Shown: one piece after another, positions 14,008 to 22,642 of the stretch
Layout: each line of letters opens with the position of its first letter
Numbering within the stretch: the stretch's first letter is position 1
Source of the DNA: Clostridia bacterium
GTDB taxonomy: Bacteria > Bacillota > Clostridia > Oscillospirales > CAG-382
DNA length: 47,242 bases
Reading direction: 5' to 3'
NCBI GenBank assembly: GCA_017399965.1
Contig: JAFQAP010000034.1
Coordinates: 1 to 47,242 of the forward strand
Position numbers and translations under genes: made by a program
Notes under the pieces: generated by a model
Database searches by the model: none
Told to the model about the DNA's origin: nothing
The model's input: the letters and a program-made list of their open reading frames with translations, nothing else

Positions 14008-14481
14008 TTAATTATTTCTTGAGCATTTTTCCGCGTCTATCGCCAGCACCAGCATAAGGGCGCGGAGGGCGTAAACGGGGTTATCGATATATATGGAATA
14101 GGTATCCGTCCAATTAAATATCTCTTTGGTTACGGCGGCAATTTTTCTGCCCGAAGCATCCAATACGTCGTAATCCCATTCAAACAGGTCGCCGTCTATA
14201 TGCCAGCCGTTGCAGTCTATGTTGAACTTGGGCTTGAAGAAAGAAAATTCTTTGCTTATGCAGCCTACATATTTACCGTCCTCATACATTTCGAATTTAG
14301 GCAGGAAGGTGAATATGCGTTCATTTACCATACCTACTTCCCGTCCCGAGGCATCGAAAATTTTGAGGCAATGTCCCCAGGAAAGCTGACCTTTAACGGT
14401 ATACAGTACGGTTCCGTTTTCTGCGTAAATATCATAGCTATCGAACCAAGAGAACATTTTTTGCTTGAATAACAGCTTCAT
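14008..14481 (-). CDS. LURP-one-related (YxjI-like) protein
   Basis: A 157-residue protein of the LOR/tubby-like family. It shows the family rhythm of short strands with paired aromatics and a turn: MKLLFKQKMFSWFDSYDIY at the start, then LKIFDASGREVG, YDVLDASGRKIAAVTKE and NWTDTYSIYI. In bacteria these small beta-barrel proteins have no established function. It is the last gene of the dapA-headed unit, 8 bp after the pyridoxal kinase gene. No signal peptide; the C-terminal helix (ALRALMLVLAID) is the hydrophobic helix typical of the fold. Confidence 0.8.
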   Translation of the reverse strand: MKLLFKQKMFSWFDSYDIYAENGTVLYTVKGQLSWGHCLKIFDASGREVGMVNERIFTFLPKFEMYEDGKYVGCISKEFSFFKPKFNIDCNGWHIDGDLFEWDYDVLDASGRKIAAVTKEIFNWTDTYSIYIDNPVYALRALMLVLAIDAEKCSRNN

Positions 14482-14489
14482 AATACAGC

Positions 14490-15314
14490 CTACTTAAGCA
14501 GTTCGAGGAGATAGGGCACTTCTTTTTCAAACTCAACGCCGTAGTTAACAGAATCGGGAGAAGAAGCGGTGCGGGCGATACAAGCCACGGTATAATCGGT
14601 AGCAACCTTAAGACTTTCTTCCAGAGTTTTGCCGTTCATAAGTGCGCCTACGAGAGAGGATGCGTATACGTCCCCCGTGCCGTGATAGGAACGGTCGATA
14701 CGGTCGCGGAAGTATGTAAACACTTTTCCGCTTTCCTTTTCCATACACGCAACGCCCAGCTTTCCGTCGCCGTAATCAACGCCGGTAAGAACTGCGTACT
14801 TGGGACCCAGACCGCACAAGCCTTTAAGCACTTCTTTTACGTAATCTTCGGTATATCCGCTGCCGACGTAATCTATACCCAGCATAAAGGAAGCCTCTGT
14901 CATATTGGGAACGATAACGTCCGCCTTGCCGCAAAGACGCGCCATTTCCTTTGCAAATTCCACGGTAAAGCCGGTGTAAAGCTTGCCGTTATCCGCCATA
15001 ACGGGGTCAATAACCACCAAAGAAGGAAAATCGTCTATAAGCTTGCTTACAAGATTAAGCTGTTCAAAAGAGCCCAGATAGCCGGTATAGATAGCATCAA
15101 AGCCAAAGCCTTCTTTTTTCCAATGCTCGGTTATGGGTGTAACGTCTTCCGTAAGATCACGGAAGGTAAAGCCGGAAAACATTGTGTGGGTGGACAAAAC
15201 GGCGGTGGGAATTACCGCACACTCAACGCCCATAGCGGAGATTATGGGAAGCGCTACGGTAAGGGAGCACTTTCCGATACAGGAAATATCCTGAACTGTA
15301 ACTATTCTTTTCAT
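14490..15314 (-). CDS. Pyridoxal/pyridoxamine kinase (PdxK/PdxY-type)
   Basis: A 274-residue ribokinase-superfamily enzyme that phosphorylates B6 vitamers to PLP or its congeners. Seen are the N-terminal DISCIGKCS substrate loop, DPVMADNG (103-110), the PNMTEASFML strand, and the anion-hole/base motif HGTGDVYAS (211-219) with catalytic Asp215. The whole-length match is to the PdxY-like branch rather than ThiD, because of the STHTMFSGFTFRDLT lid region. It starts 2 bp after mnmM. A cofactor role fits a genome segment with a PLP aminotransferase, but the link is inference. Confidence 0.85.
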   Translation of the reverse strand: MKRIVTVQDISCIGKCSLTVALPIISAMGVECAVIPTAVLSTHTMFSGFTFRDLTEDVTPITEHWKKEGFGFDAIYTGYLGSFEQLNLVSKLIDDFPSLVVIDPVMADNGKLYTGFTVEFAKEMARLCGKADVIVPNMTEASFMLGIDYVGSGYTEDYVKEVLKGLCGLGPKYAVLTGVDYGDGKLGVACMEKESGKVFTYFRDRIDRSYHGTGDVYASSLVGALMNGKTLEESLKVATDYTVACIARTASSPDSVNYGVEFEKEVPYLLELLK

Positions 15315-15316
15315 AA

Positions 15317-15868
15317 TTATTTACTTTCTACCGTATAAAAGAACGGTGATATTGGTGAATTAAGTATGCGGAAGCAAGCACAGCAGTACTTGCGTCTGTT
15401 ATATTCCGAAAGCATTTCTGCCAGCATATTGCCCTCAACAGTGCCTTCTTCGTGTCCGGGATAAACGGCGATAAGCAATATTCCGTCCGGCGCAAGAAGA
15501 TTTATCGCCTTTTCCACGGCGATACGGGTGGTCTGATGAAGGGTGGTTATCTTTTTATCGCTTCCGGGAAGATAACCCAGATTAAACACTCCCGCTTTTA
15601 TGGGAGTTTTTATATATTTATCGCATTCCGAATGGGAATCCAATATAAGCGAATAATTGTGATACATCGCCTTTTCTTCCAAAAGATTTTTGGTGCTCTC
15701 CAGCGCTTGAGGCTGAATATCAAAGGCATATACCTTTCCCTGCTCCCCTACTGTGCCTGAAAGCCACAAGGTATCGTGACCGTTGCCCATAGTGAAATCC
15801 GCAACCGTATCTCCTTCACGGATATGGCGGAGCAAAAAGCTTTTTTGAAGTTCCAACAGATCGGTCAT
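15317..15868 (-). CDS. mnmM: Class I SAM methyltransferase, MnmM/YtqB-like (tRNA U34 modification)
   Basis: A 183-residue Rossmann methyltransferase of the YtqB family. The SAM-binding loop VADFTMGNGHDTLWL (residues 22-36) has the GNGHDT signature of the family, followed by the acidic strand end AFDIQPQAL and the NLGYLPG catalytic-loop region. YtqB/MnmM in Bacillus methylates nm5s2U at the wobble position of tRNA to mnm5s2U. The start overlaps the SGNH-like gene by 4 bp, indicating translational coupling. It is placed in a metabolic operon rather than next to other tRNA-modification genes. Confidence 0.82.
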   Translation of the reverse strand: MTDLLELQKSFLLRHIREGDTVADFTMGNGHDTLWLSGTVGEQGKVYAFDIQPQALESTKNLLEEKAMYHNYSLILDSHSECDKYIKTPIKAGVFNLGYLPGSDKKITTLHQTTRIAVEKAINLLAPDGILLIAVYPGHEEGTVEGNMLAEMLSEYNRRKYCCACFRILNSPISPFFYTVESK

Positions 15869-16665
15869 TTCCCTCTCGCCTTTCTGCGCTTTTCTTCTTT
15901 GGTTACGGCGTATGCACGCTCTGCGCCTATTGCAAGACCTACAGCGAGAATTGCAATGGGGACAAGCCAGCGGTAAGAACGCTTTGCGGGCTGTGCCTCA
16001 ACTTCCTCGGATGTGTCCTGCCGGGGAGCGGAAACATCGGGGGCAAACACGGGAATATCCACAGTAACGGAGTTAAACACGGTTTTTCCCATTAAACGCA
16101 TTCCTGCAGGAGTAACCGTACCTTTTATAAATTCAAGATTTTCCGTGCCTCCCTCGGTAAGCATAAGAGAATATACGTCCACAAATTCGGCGTTTGCATA
16201 GCCTTCGCAGGCAAGAGAAACTGCTTGGTTTACACCTTGCAGATTTTTTCCCTGCAATGCGGAAACAAAATATATTCTTACGCCGTTAAGGGTAACGGCA
16301 AAAGTCTGTGCAAAGGCGGAAACCGCATCAGCTTGCTCGTTTCCATCCAGACAGTAAATAACCGCTTTGGGAGAAAACATTTTAAGGTAGGATGCGCATA
16401 CTGCCCAATCTGCGGAAGAGGTATCTGCCAAGGTAAGGGATGCCACCGTGTGGGGATACATATCGAAAGAATAATCCCGCCACAATGCAGAGGCGTTACC
16501 GCCGATGAGCAGTACCGCACCTCTCTCCACAGAGGAAAGAGAGTTGCGGAGCAAGGTTTCTACGGGGGTTTCCTCAGGCAGGGAGGAAGCGTCCCCCTCC
16601 TCCGCATAAGCGGTTACCGAGAAAAGCAGTATCAGTACTGCGAGGAAAGCCGTAATTCTTTTCAT
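15865..16665 (-). CDS. Secreted/anchored SGNH-hydrolase-like protein, probably catalytically dead
   Basis: A 266-residue protein: signal peptide (1-21, ending AYA), a globular domain, a Gln/Glu/Pro-rich linker (about 215-230), then one membrane segment (about 232-250) and a basic tail. The domain has the layout of a GDSL/SGNH hydrolase: VLLIGGNASALWRDY at strand 1, AVIYCLDGNE at the block-III position, VRIYFVSALQG, and a late TVTPAGMRLMGKTV. In active relatives the first block carries the nucleophile Ser of G-D-S or G-S-S and the last reads D-G-x-H-x-N. Here the last block lacks Asp and His and the first is altered, so esterase activity is doubtful. It overlaps icd and mnmM by 4 bp each. Confidence 0.6.
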   Translation of the reverse strand: MKRITAFLAVLILLFSVTAYAEEGDASSLPEETPVETLLRNSLSSVERGAVLLIGGNASALWRDYSFDMYPHTVASLTLADTSSADWAVCASYLKMFSPKAVIYCLDGNEQADAVSAFAQTFAVTLNGVRIYFVSALQGKNLQGVNQAVSLACEGYANAEFVDVYSLMLTEGGTENLEFIKGTVTPAGMRLMGKTVFNSVTVDIPVFAPDVSAPRQDTSEEVEAQPAKRSYRWLVPIAILAVGLAIGAERAYAVTKEEKRRKARGK

Positions 16666-17873
16666 TTTTGCATCCTTTCGAGATTGGAGGCGATAGCGGA
16701 AATAAATTCTGCCATATATACGCCCTTCTTATTTTCAAGATTGGACAAACCGATAAGGTCCTTTGTCATAATTCCCTCTTCCACGGTTTGTATGCAAGCT
16801 TTTTCCAAGTTATCCGCAAAGCTCATAAGTTCGGGGATATTATCAAGCTCCCCTCTCTTACGCAACGCGCCGGTCCAGGCGAAAATGGTTGCGATAGGAT
16901 TGGTAGAAGTGGGCTTGCCCTCAAGATGCTGATAATAATGGCGGGTTACTGTGCCGTGAGCCGCTTCGTATTCGTAAGAGCCGTCGGGTGCAACGAGAAC
17001 GCTGGTCATAAGCCCAAGAGAACCAAAGGCTGTTGCCATCATATCCGACATAACGTCGCCATCGTAATTTTTGCACGCCCAGATAAAGCCGCCCTCAGAG
17101 CGGATAACACGGGCTACCGCATCGTCAATAAGTGTATAGAAATAGGTTATGCCGTTTTCCTCGAATGCGTTTTTATATTCGTTTTCGTAAACTTCGTTGA
17201 AAATATCACGGAAACGGCGGTCGTATGTTTTGGAAATAGTATCCTTTGCGCTGAACCAGAGGTCCTGCTTGGTATCAAGAGCAAAAGAAAAACAGCTGTG
17301 GGCAAAAGCACGGATGCTATCGTCAAGATTGTATACCTCCTGAACGATACCGTCGCATTCAAAGGTGTGAAGGTCTACACGCTTTTCGCTTCCGTCAGGC
17401 AAGGTTATGCATATCTGTGCCTTGCTTCCTGCGGGAACCAGAGTTTCGGATGCCTTATATATATCGCCGTAAGCGTGACGGGCGATAGTAATGGGCTTTT
17501 TCCAACTGCTTACGTAAGGGGTTATTCCCTTTACGATAATGGGAGCGCGGAACACGGTGCCGTCCATAATAGCGCGGATAGTGCTGTTGGGGCTCTTCCA
17601 CATCTGGGAAAGGTTGTATTCCTTTACTCTGTCTGCATTGGGAGTGATGGTGGCGCACTTAACCGCAACGCCGTATTTCTTTGCCGCCAAGGCGGAATCT
17701 ATGGTTACCTGATCCTTGGTTTCTTCTCTGTGAGGCAGGCCGAGATCGTAATATTCGGTCTTAAGATCAACGTAAGGGCAGATAAGCTGTTCTTTTATCA
17801 TTCCCCACATTACGCGGGTCATTTCGTCCCCGTCCATTTCCACGAGGGGAGTTTTCATAGGTATTTTGTTCAT
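16662..17873 (-). CDS. icd: NADP-dependent isocitrate dehydrogenase
   Basis: A 403-residue enzyme of the homodimeric IDH type also found in eukaryotes (IDP). It oxidatively decarboxylates isocitrate to 2-oxoglutarate. Substrate residues appear at the positions known from the porcine enzyme: Ser94, Asn96, Arg100, Arg109 (KSPNSTIRAIMDGTVFR) and Arg132. The metal Asp lies in YTLIDDAVAR and the next in NYDGDVMSD. The gene overlaps the end of the aconitase gene by ATGA, with AGGAGG inside the last aconitase codons, so the two consecutive TCA steps are translationally coupled. Confidence 0.95.
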   Translation of the reverse strand: MNKIPMKTPLVEMDGDEMTRVMWGMIKEQLICPYVDLKTEYYDLGLPHREETKDQVTIDSALAAKKYGVAVKCATITPNADRVKEYNLSQMWKSPNSTIRAIMDGTVFRAPIIVKGITPYVSSWKKPITIARHAYGDIYKASETLVPAGSKAQICITLPDGSEKRVDLHTFECDGIVQEVYNLDDSIRAFAHSCFSFALDTKQDLWFSAKDTISKTYDRRFRDIFNEVYENEYKNAFEENGITYFYTLIDDAVARVIRSEGGFIWACKNYDGDVMSDMMATAFGSLGLMTSVLVAPDGSYEYEAAHGTVTRHYYQHLEGKPTSTNPIATIFAWTGALRKRGELDNIPELMSFADNLEKACIQTVEEGIMTKDLIGLSNLENKKGVYMAEFISAIASNLERMQK

Positions 17874-19783
17874 TTGTTTCCTCCTGTATAAGTGAGTAAT
17901 CCGCCTGCTTTAAGAAGCGCTTTCTGTCGGTCGGAGAAAGATGCAACCAGAGGCAGGGTCTTGCCGTCCACGGTAAGAGAAGCGGAATTCATATCCTCGG
18001 AAAGCTGTATAACGCAGTTATCTCCGAGAGCGACAAGATTATAATCTTCGGGGTTTGCAAAGGTAAGAGGAACTATACCTGCGTTAATAAGGTTTGCAAG
18101 GTGAATTCTTGCAAAAGATACCGCAACAACAGCCTTTACGCCCAGGTACAGAGGCACCAGCGCCGCATGCTCACGGGAGGAGCCCTGACCGTAGTTTGCA
18201 CCTGCAACTATAATACCGCCGCCTTTTTCCGTTGCGCGTGCGGAAAAGCCTTCATCGCAAGCCGCAAAGCAGAACTTGGAAAGATAGGGTATATTGGAAC
18301 GGTAGGGCAGTATTTTTGCCCCTGCAGGCATAATGTGGTCGGTAGTGATATTATCCTCTACCTTGAGGATACATTCGCCCTCGATATTTCCGTTAAGAGG
18401 CTTGCCTACGGGAACGGGCTTTATGTTGGGGCCGCGGAGTATCTCTACCTTTTCGCTCTCTTCGGGAGAGTAAGGAGGGATAAGCATATTATCGTTTATA
18501 GTGAATGATTCGGGCATTTTTATTTCGGGCATATCACCGAGAGTGCGGGGGTCGGTTATATATCCCGTAACTGCGGAAGCCGCCGCAACAGCGGGAGATA
18601 CCAGGTACACCTGTCCGTCTGCCGTGCCGCTTCTGCCGCAGAAATTGCGGTTGAAGGTACGGAGCGAAACACCGCCGGAGCAGGGGGACTGACCCATACC
18701 GATACAAGGTCCGCAAGCTGATTCAAGCAGTCTTGCGCCTGCGCCCAGAATATCGCCCATGGCGCCGGAAGCAACTGCCATAGACAGCACCTGGCGGGAG
18801 CCGGGAGAAACCGCAAGAGAAACACTTTCCGCTACAGTCTTGCCCTTCAAAACAGCCGCCGCAAGAGAAATATCGGTAAAAGAAGAATTGGTGCAGGAGC
18901 CGATACAAACCTGATCCACCTTGATATGACCAAGCTCGGAAACGGGCACTACGTTATCGGGGCTGTGAGGACAAGCAGCCAAAGGAACCAAAGAAGAAAG
19001 GTCCACTTCCACTATCTCGTCATACTCTGCGCCCTCGTCTGCGCAAAGAGGAGTATATGCCTCTTCCCTGCCCTGAGCTTTAAGGAATTTATATGTGTTT
19101 TCATCGGAAGGGAAAATACTTGTGGTAGCGCCCAATTCTGCGCCCATATTGGTAACGGTAGCGCGCTCGGGCACGGAAAGAGATGCCACACCATCACCGA
19201 AATACTCAAATATCTTACCTACACCGCCTTTAACTGTAAGGCGGGAAAGGAGATGAAGTATAATATCCTTTGCGCCTACCCAAGCGGGAAGAGAACCTGT
19301 AAGATGCACGCCCACTACCTTGGGATAAGGAATACGGTATTCACCGCCGCCCATAGCAACAGCTACGTCAAGTCCGCCTGCGCCAAAGGCAAGCATACCG
19401 ATACCGCCGCCCGTGGGGGTGTGGCTGTCCGACCCGATAAGAGTCTTTCCGGGCACACCGAAACGCTCTAAGTGGACCTGATGGCATATACCGTTGCCGG
19501 GACGGGAAAAATACAACCCGTATTTTGCGGCGCAAGACTGGATATAACGATGGTCGTCTGCATTTTCAAAGCCGGATTGCAGGGTGTTATGGTCGATATA
19601 GGCAACGGAAAGCTCGGTCTTTACTCTGCCGGAGTTCATTGCCTCGTATTCAAGATATGCCATAGTGCCTGTGGCATCCTGAGTAAGCGTCTGGTCTATT
19701 CTCAAAGCCACTTCGTTTCCTACTGCGGGAGTGCCGGAAACGATATGAGAATTAAGCAGTTTTTGTGCAAGTGTAAGCGCCAT
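17870..19783 (-). CDS. Aconitate hydratase (mitochondrial-like, single-chain)
   Basis: A 637-residue 4Fe-4S enzyme that converts citrate to isocitrate. Cluster cysteines are present in CIGSCTNSS and in SACGPCIGMG. Substrate-site motifs are DHNTLQ, IGSDSHTPTGG and, in the C-terminal swivel domain, GANYGQGSSREHAA. At about 640 residues it is shorter than AcnA/AcnB (about 850-890) and corresponds to the compact bacterial aconitase of anaerobes. The start MALTLAQ is chosen because AGGAG is 9 nt upstream; an upstream in-frame extension of nine codons has no such site. It lies 4 bp after dapB and overlaps icd. Confidence 0.94.
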   Translation of the reverse strand: MALTLAQKLLNSHIVSGTPAVGNEVALRIDQTLTQDATGTMAYLEYEAMNSGRVKTELSVAYIDHNTLQSGFENADDHRYIQSCAAKYGLYFSRPGNGICHQVHLERFGVPGKTLIGSDSHTPTGGGIGMLAFGAGGLDVAVAMGGGEYRIPYPKVVGVHLTGSLPAWVGAKDIILHLLSRLTVKGGVGKIFEYFGDGVASLSVPERATVTNMGAELGATTSIFPSDENTYKFLKAQGREEAYTPLCADEGAEYDEIVEVDLSSLVPLAACPHSPDNVVPVSELGHIKVDQVCIGSCTNSSFTDISLAAAVLKGKTVAESVSLAVSPGSRQVLSMAVASGAMGDILGAGARLLESACGPCIGMGQSPCSGGVSLRTFNRNFCGRSGTADGQVYLVSPAVAAASAVTGYITDPRTLGDMPEIKMPESFTINDNMLIPPYSPEESEKVEILRGPNIKPVPVGKPLNGNIEGECILKVEDNITTDHIMPAGAKILPYRSNIPYLSKFCFAACDEGFSARATEKGGGIIVAGANYGQGSSREHAALVPLYLGVKAVVAVSFARIHLANLINAGIVPLTFANPEDYNLVALGDNCVIQLSEDMNSASLTVDGKTLPLVASFSDRQKALLKAGGLLTYTGGNK

Positions 19784-19787
19784 TTTA

Positions 19788-20543
19788 TTATTTCTCCTCT
19801 GCGGAAACAAGATCTTTCATATTGTAAAAGCCGTTTTGCTTTTCGGCAATAAATTCTGCGGCACGTAAAGCACCGTATGCAAATAAACCTCTGTCGTGAG
19901 CTTTGTGGGTAAGAGAGATGGTTTCGTGCTGACCGATAATCATAACCGTATGCTCACCGATAACGCCGCCTCCTCTTACGGAATGGATGCCTATTTCTTT
20001 TTTGGGACGGGCCATACGGCGGGAGGTGCGTTCAAAAACGTACTCACGCTCGCCTATTGCCTTTTGTATCTCGTCCGCCAGCATAAGTGCAGTGCCCGAG
20101 GGAGCATCCAATTTTGCGCTATGGTGGGTTTCTATAATTTCTATATCAAAATCCTCTCCCATACTCAAAGCGATATCCGCCGCAACTCGTGCGGTTACGG
20201 AAACACCTACGGACATATTGCCCGAATTGAATATGGGGATCTGTTTGGAGGCTTTTTCTATAAGCTCTCTCTGCTCCTTGGAATAGCCCGTAGTAGCAAG
20301 AACCAAGGGTATGTTGTTTTTTACACCGAATTCGAGCACACCCTCCAAAGCGGATGCGGTGGTAAAATCTATTACAACGCCGCAAGGGTCGGGTATGTCC
20401 TCAAGAGAGGTGTATACGGGAAAATCTGCGGAAACGGGATATATATCGACACCGCAAAGAATATTTATACCTTTTTCGGCACACTGTGCGGCTATGGTCT
20501 TTCCCATTCTGCCGCCGCAGCCGTTTATTATAATTCCAGACAT
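19788..20543 (-). CDS. dapB: 4-hydroxy-tetrahydrodipicolinate reductase
   Basis: A 251-residue NAD(P)H-dependent reductase, the second step of the diaminopimelate/lysine branch. The dinucleotide-binding loop NGCGGRMGKT is at the N-terminus, ATTGYS follows the Rossmann core, and the catalytic block ETHHSAKLDAPSGTA carries the His-His and Lys of the family. It follows dapA by 30 bp and works on that enzyme's product. Confidence 0.96.
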   Translation of the reverse strand: MSGIIINGCGGRMGKTIAAQCAEKGINILCGVDIYPVSADFPVYTSLEDIPDPCGVVIDFTTASALEGVLEFGVKNNIPLVLATTGYSKEQRELIEKASKQIPIFNSGNMSVGVSVTARVAADIALSMGEDFDIEIIETHHSAKLDAPSGTALMLADEIQKAIGEREYVFERTSRRMARPKKEIGIHSVRGGGVIGEHTVMIIGQHETISLTHKAHDRGLFAYGALRAAEFIAEKQNGFYNMKDLVSAEEK

Positions 20544-20573
20544 TTTTACGTTTTTCTCCGTTACGCGAAAAGA

Positions 20574-21467
20574 TTAAAGTACGTGAGCATCCTTCATAAC
20601 TTTGTGGAGTTTTTCCAATTCTTCCCCTTCCATAGCTGCAAGAGGCAGACGGATCTCGGGAGTGCAAAGTCCCATAGAAGAGCAAGCCGCCTTTACGGGA
20701 ATGGGGTTAACGGTGGTGAACATAGCGTCCATAAGAGGAGCGTATTTACGGCGGAGCAGGTTTGCGGCGCCGAAGTTACCGTTAAGGGCGGTGCGGATGA
20801 GGGAAGAAAATTCACCGGGGATAACGTTGGAAACGGTGGATATAACGCCGATAGCACCGCAGGCGATAAGAGGAAGCGCCTGATCATCGTTACCGGAATA
20901 AACCCGCAGACTGTCACCGCAGGTGTCCATAAGGCGCATTATAGCGGAAACATCACCGCTGGCTTCCTTGGTAGCAACTATATTGGGATGCTCTGCCAAA
21001 GCCTTGTAAGCTTTGAGAGAGATGTTCATACCGGTACGGGAAGGCACGTTATAAAGAATAACGGGCTTATCGCAGGCATCTGCAATAGCATAATAATGCT
21101 TTACCAGACCCGCATCGTTGGTTTTGTTGTAATAAGGAGTAACCACCAAAAGACCGTCTGCGCCGGAACGGCAAGCGTCCTTTGAAAGAGAAACTGCGTA
21201 ATCCGTATCGTTGCTTCCGGTGCCTGCAACGATAGGAACTCTGCCTGCGGCAACCGTAACCGCATGTTCTATAACACAGCGATGCTCATCGTCCAGCAAA
21301 GTAGAGCTTTCTCCTGTAGTACCGCATATAATTATAGCATCTACGCCGGCGGTGATCTGACGCTCGATAAGAGATGTAAGTGCGAAATAATCTACTTTAC
21401 CGTCCTTAAAAGGAGTTATAAGCGCTGTACCTGTTCCGGTGAATACTGTAGCCTTGTTAGTTGACAT
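20574..21467 (-). CDS. dapA: 4-hydroxy-tetrahydrodipicolinate synthase
   Basis: A 297-residue TIM-barrel aldolase that condenses pyruvate and aspartate semialdehyde. The Schiff-base Lys167 is in IVATKEASGD, the catalytic triad residues are Thr51 (CGTTGES), Tyr139 (LYNVPSRTG) and the tyrosine of TPYYNK from the neighbouring subunit, and Arg144 binds the substrate carboxylate. It is the first gene of the eight-gene unit and stands behind a consensus promoter (21512-21540). No lysine riboswitch is visible in the short leader. Confidence 0.95.
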   Translation of the reverse strand: MSTNKATVFTGTGTALITPFKDGKVDYFALTSLIERQITAGVDAIIICGTTGESSTLLDDEHRCVIEHAVTVAAGRVPIVAGTGSNDTDYAVSLSKDACRSGADGLLVVTPYYNKTNDAGLVKHYYAIADACDKPVILYNVPSRTGMNISLKAYKALAEHPNIVATKEASGDVSAIMRLMDTCGDSLRVYSGNDDQALPLIACGAIGVISTVSNVIPGEFSSLIRTALNGNFGAANLLRRKYAPLMDAMFTTVNPIPVKAACSSMGLCTPEIRLPLAAMEGEELEKLHKVMKDAHVL

Positions 21468-21511
21468 ATCTATTTCTCCAAACTATATATAAAAATACTT
21501 TTGCGTTTACC

Positions 21512-21540
21512 ATTATACCACCCATTAACTTAATTGTCAA
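21512..21540 (-). promoter_or_regulatory. Consensus promoter of the dapA operon
   Basis: TTGACA (21540-21535) and TATAAT (21517-21512) on the minus strand, both perfect, with a 17-bp spacer. The leader is about 40 nt, too short for a lysine riboswitch. It is divergent from the promoter at 21565-21593. Confidence 0.92.
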
Positions 21541-21564
21541 CAAGGTTGGAGTATACTGAACCCG

Positions 21565-21593
21565 TTGACAGGGAGGTTTTTTTGATATATAAT
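21565..21593 (+). promoter_or_regulatory. Consensus promoter of the 2-hydroxyacid dehydrogenase gene
   Basis: TTGACA (21565-21570), 17 bp, TATAAT (21588-21593). The two divergent -35 boxes are only 24 bp apart, so one regulator bound between them could affect both directions. Confidence 0.9.
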
Positions 21594-21625
21594 CTAACCG
21601 CGCACAAAGTTTAAGGAGTGTATGT

Positions 21626-22573
21626 ATGAATATAACGGTATTTGATATAGATTATATCGGAAAAGATATAGATATATCCCCTATTTCCTCTTTGGGAAAC
21701 ACAAAAGTTTTCCCAACCACAAGCAGTGACGAGCTTTCATACAGACTAAAAGACACGGAAGTTGCCGTGCTTAACAAGATAAAGCTTACAAAAGAAGTAC
21801 TTAAGAATGCGCCCGCTTTAAAGCTGATATGCGTTGCCGCCACGGGGTATGATAATATAGACACGGCGTACTGCCGCAAAAACGGCATAGCCGTTGCAAA
21901 CGTGCCGGGGTATTCCACCCACAGCGTTGCCGCGGTGACGGTGGCAACGGTGCTTAACCTGCTTACCCACCTTAAAGAGTATTCCGATTTCGTGGCAGAC
22001 GGAGACTATACTGCATCCGGCGCGCCCAACAAGCTGTCCCCTGCTTTTCACGATCTTTACGGAAAGACCTGGGGAATTATCGGATACGGCAATATAGGAA
22101 AAAAGGTTGCCGATGTGGCAAGGGCTTTCGGATGCAAGGTGATATACAGCAAAAATACACCTGCCGATGACGAGAGCTGCGTGGATATTGACACTCTTTG
22201 CAAAAACAGCGATATTATAACTTTGCATTGCCCTCTCAACGACAGCACGAGAGGACTTATAGATTCACGCCGTTTAAACCTTATGAAAAAAAGCGTTATT
22301 CTGGTAAATTCGGCGCGGGGCGCGGTATGCGATGAAAGCGCAGTGGCAGAATGGGTAAAAAACGGTAATTTCGGCGGTTTCGGCTGCGACGTATACTCCG
22401 CAGAGCCTTTTACGGAATCGCACCCCTTTTACGGTATTAAGGATATGCCATCGGTTTGTCTTACCCCTCATATTGCGTGGGCATCCTTTGAAGCAAGAAC
22501 AAAGGTGGTTTACGAAATGGCAGAGAATATAAAAGCATTTTTAAATGGCGAAAAAAGAAATAGAGTAGAATAA
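21626..22573 (+). CDS. D-isomer-specific 2-hydroxyacid dehydrogenase (glycerate dehydrogenase-like)
   Basis: A 315-residue NAD-dependent oxidoreductase. The cofactor domain has WGIIGYGNIGKKVADVARAFG, and the catalytic residues are Arg in VNSARGAVCDE, Glu in YSAEPF and His in TPHIAWAS. Family members reduce hydroxypyruvate, glyoxylate, pyruvate or other 2-oxoacids; the sequence pattern is closest to glycerate/hydroxypyruvate reductases but the substrate is not certain. The gene stands alone on the plus strand, with its own promoter, AAGGAG site and terminator, divergent from the dapA operon. Confidence 0.88.
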   Translation: MNITVFDIDYIGKDIDISPISSLGNTKVFPTTSSDELSYRLKDTEVAVLNKIKLTKEVLKNAPALKLICVAATGYDNIDTAYCRKNGIAVANVPGYSTHSVAAVTVATVLNLLTHLKEYSDFVADGDYTASGAPNKLSPAFHDLYGKTWGIIGYGNIGKKVADVARAFGCKVIYSKNTPADDESCVDIDTLCKNSDIITLHCPLNDSTRGLIDSRRLNLMKKSVILVNSARGAVCDESAVAEWVKNGNFGGFGCDVYSAEPFTESHPFYGIKDMPSVCLTPHIAWASFEARTKVVYEMAENIKAFLNGEKRNRVE

Positions 22574-22578
22574 AATTT

Positions 22579-22609
22579 CACCCCGAAAAAACCTGAGTTT
22601 TTCGGGGTG
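22579..22609 (+). terminator. Terminator of the dehydrogenase gene
   Basis: A perfect 12-bp stem CACCCCGAAAAA/TTTTTCGGGGTG with a 7-nt loop, followed by TTTTTGTG, 6 bp after the stop codon. Confidence 0.88.
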
Positions 22610-22642
22610 TTTTTGTGTAGTATGTTTACGGAGTGTTTTTTC

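Noticed and set aside
15865..16665. Active GDSL esterase
   Set aside because: The Asp-x-x-His block is missing and the nucleophile block is altered, so I call only the fold.
21468..21511. Lysine riboswitch before dapA
   Set aside because: The leader is only about 40 nt and lacks any conserved L-box structure.
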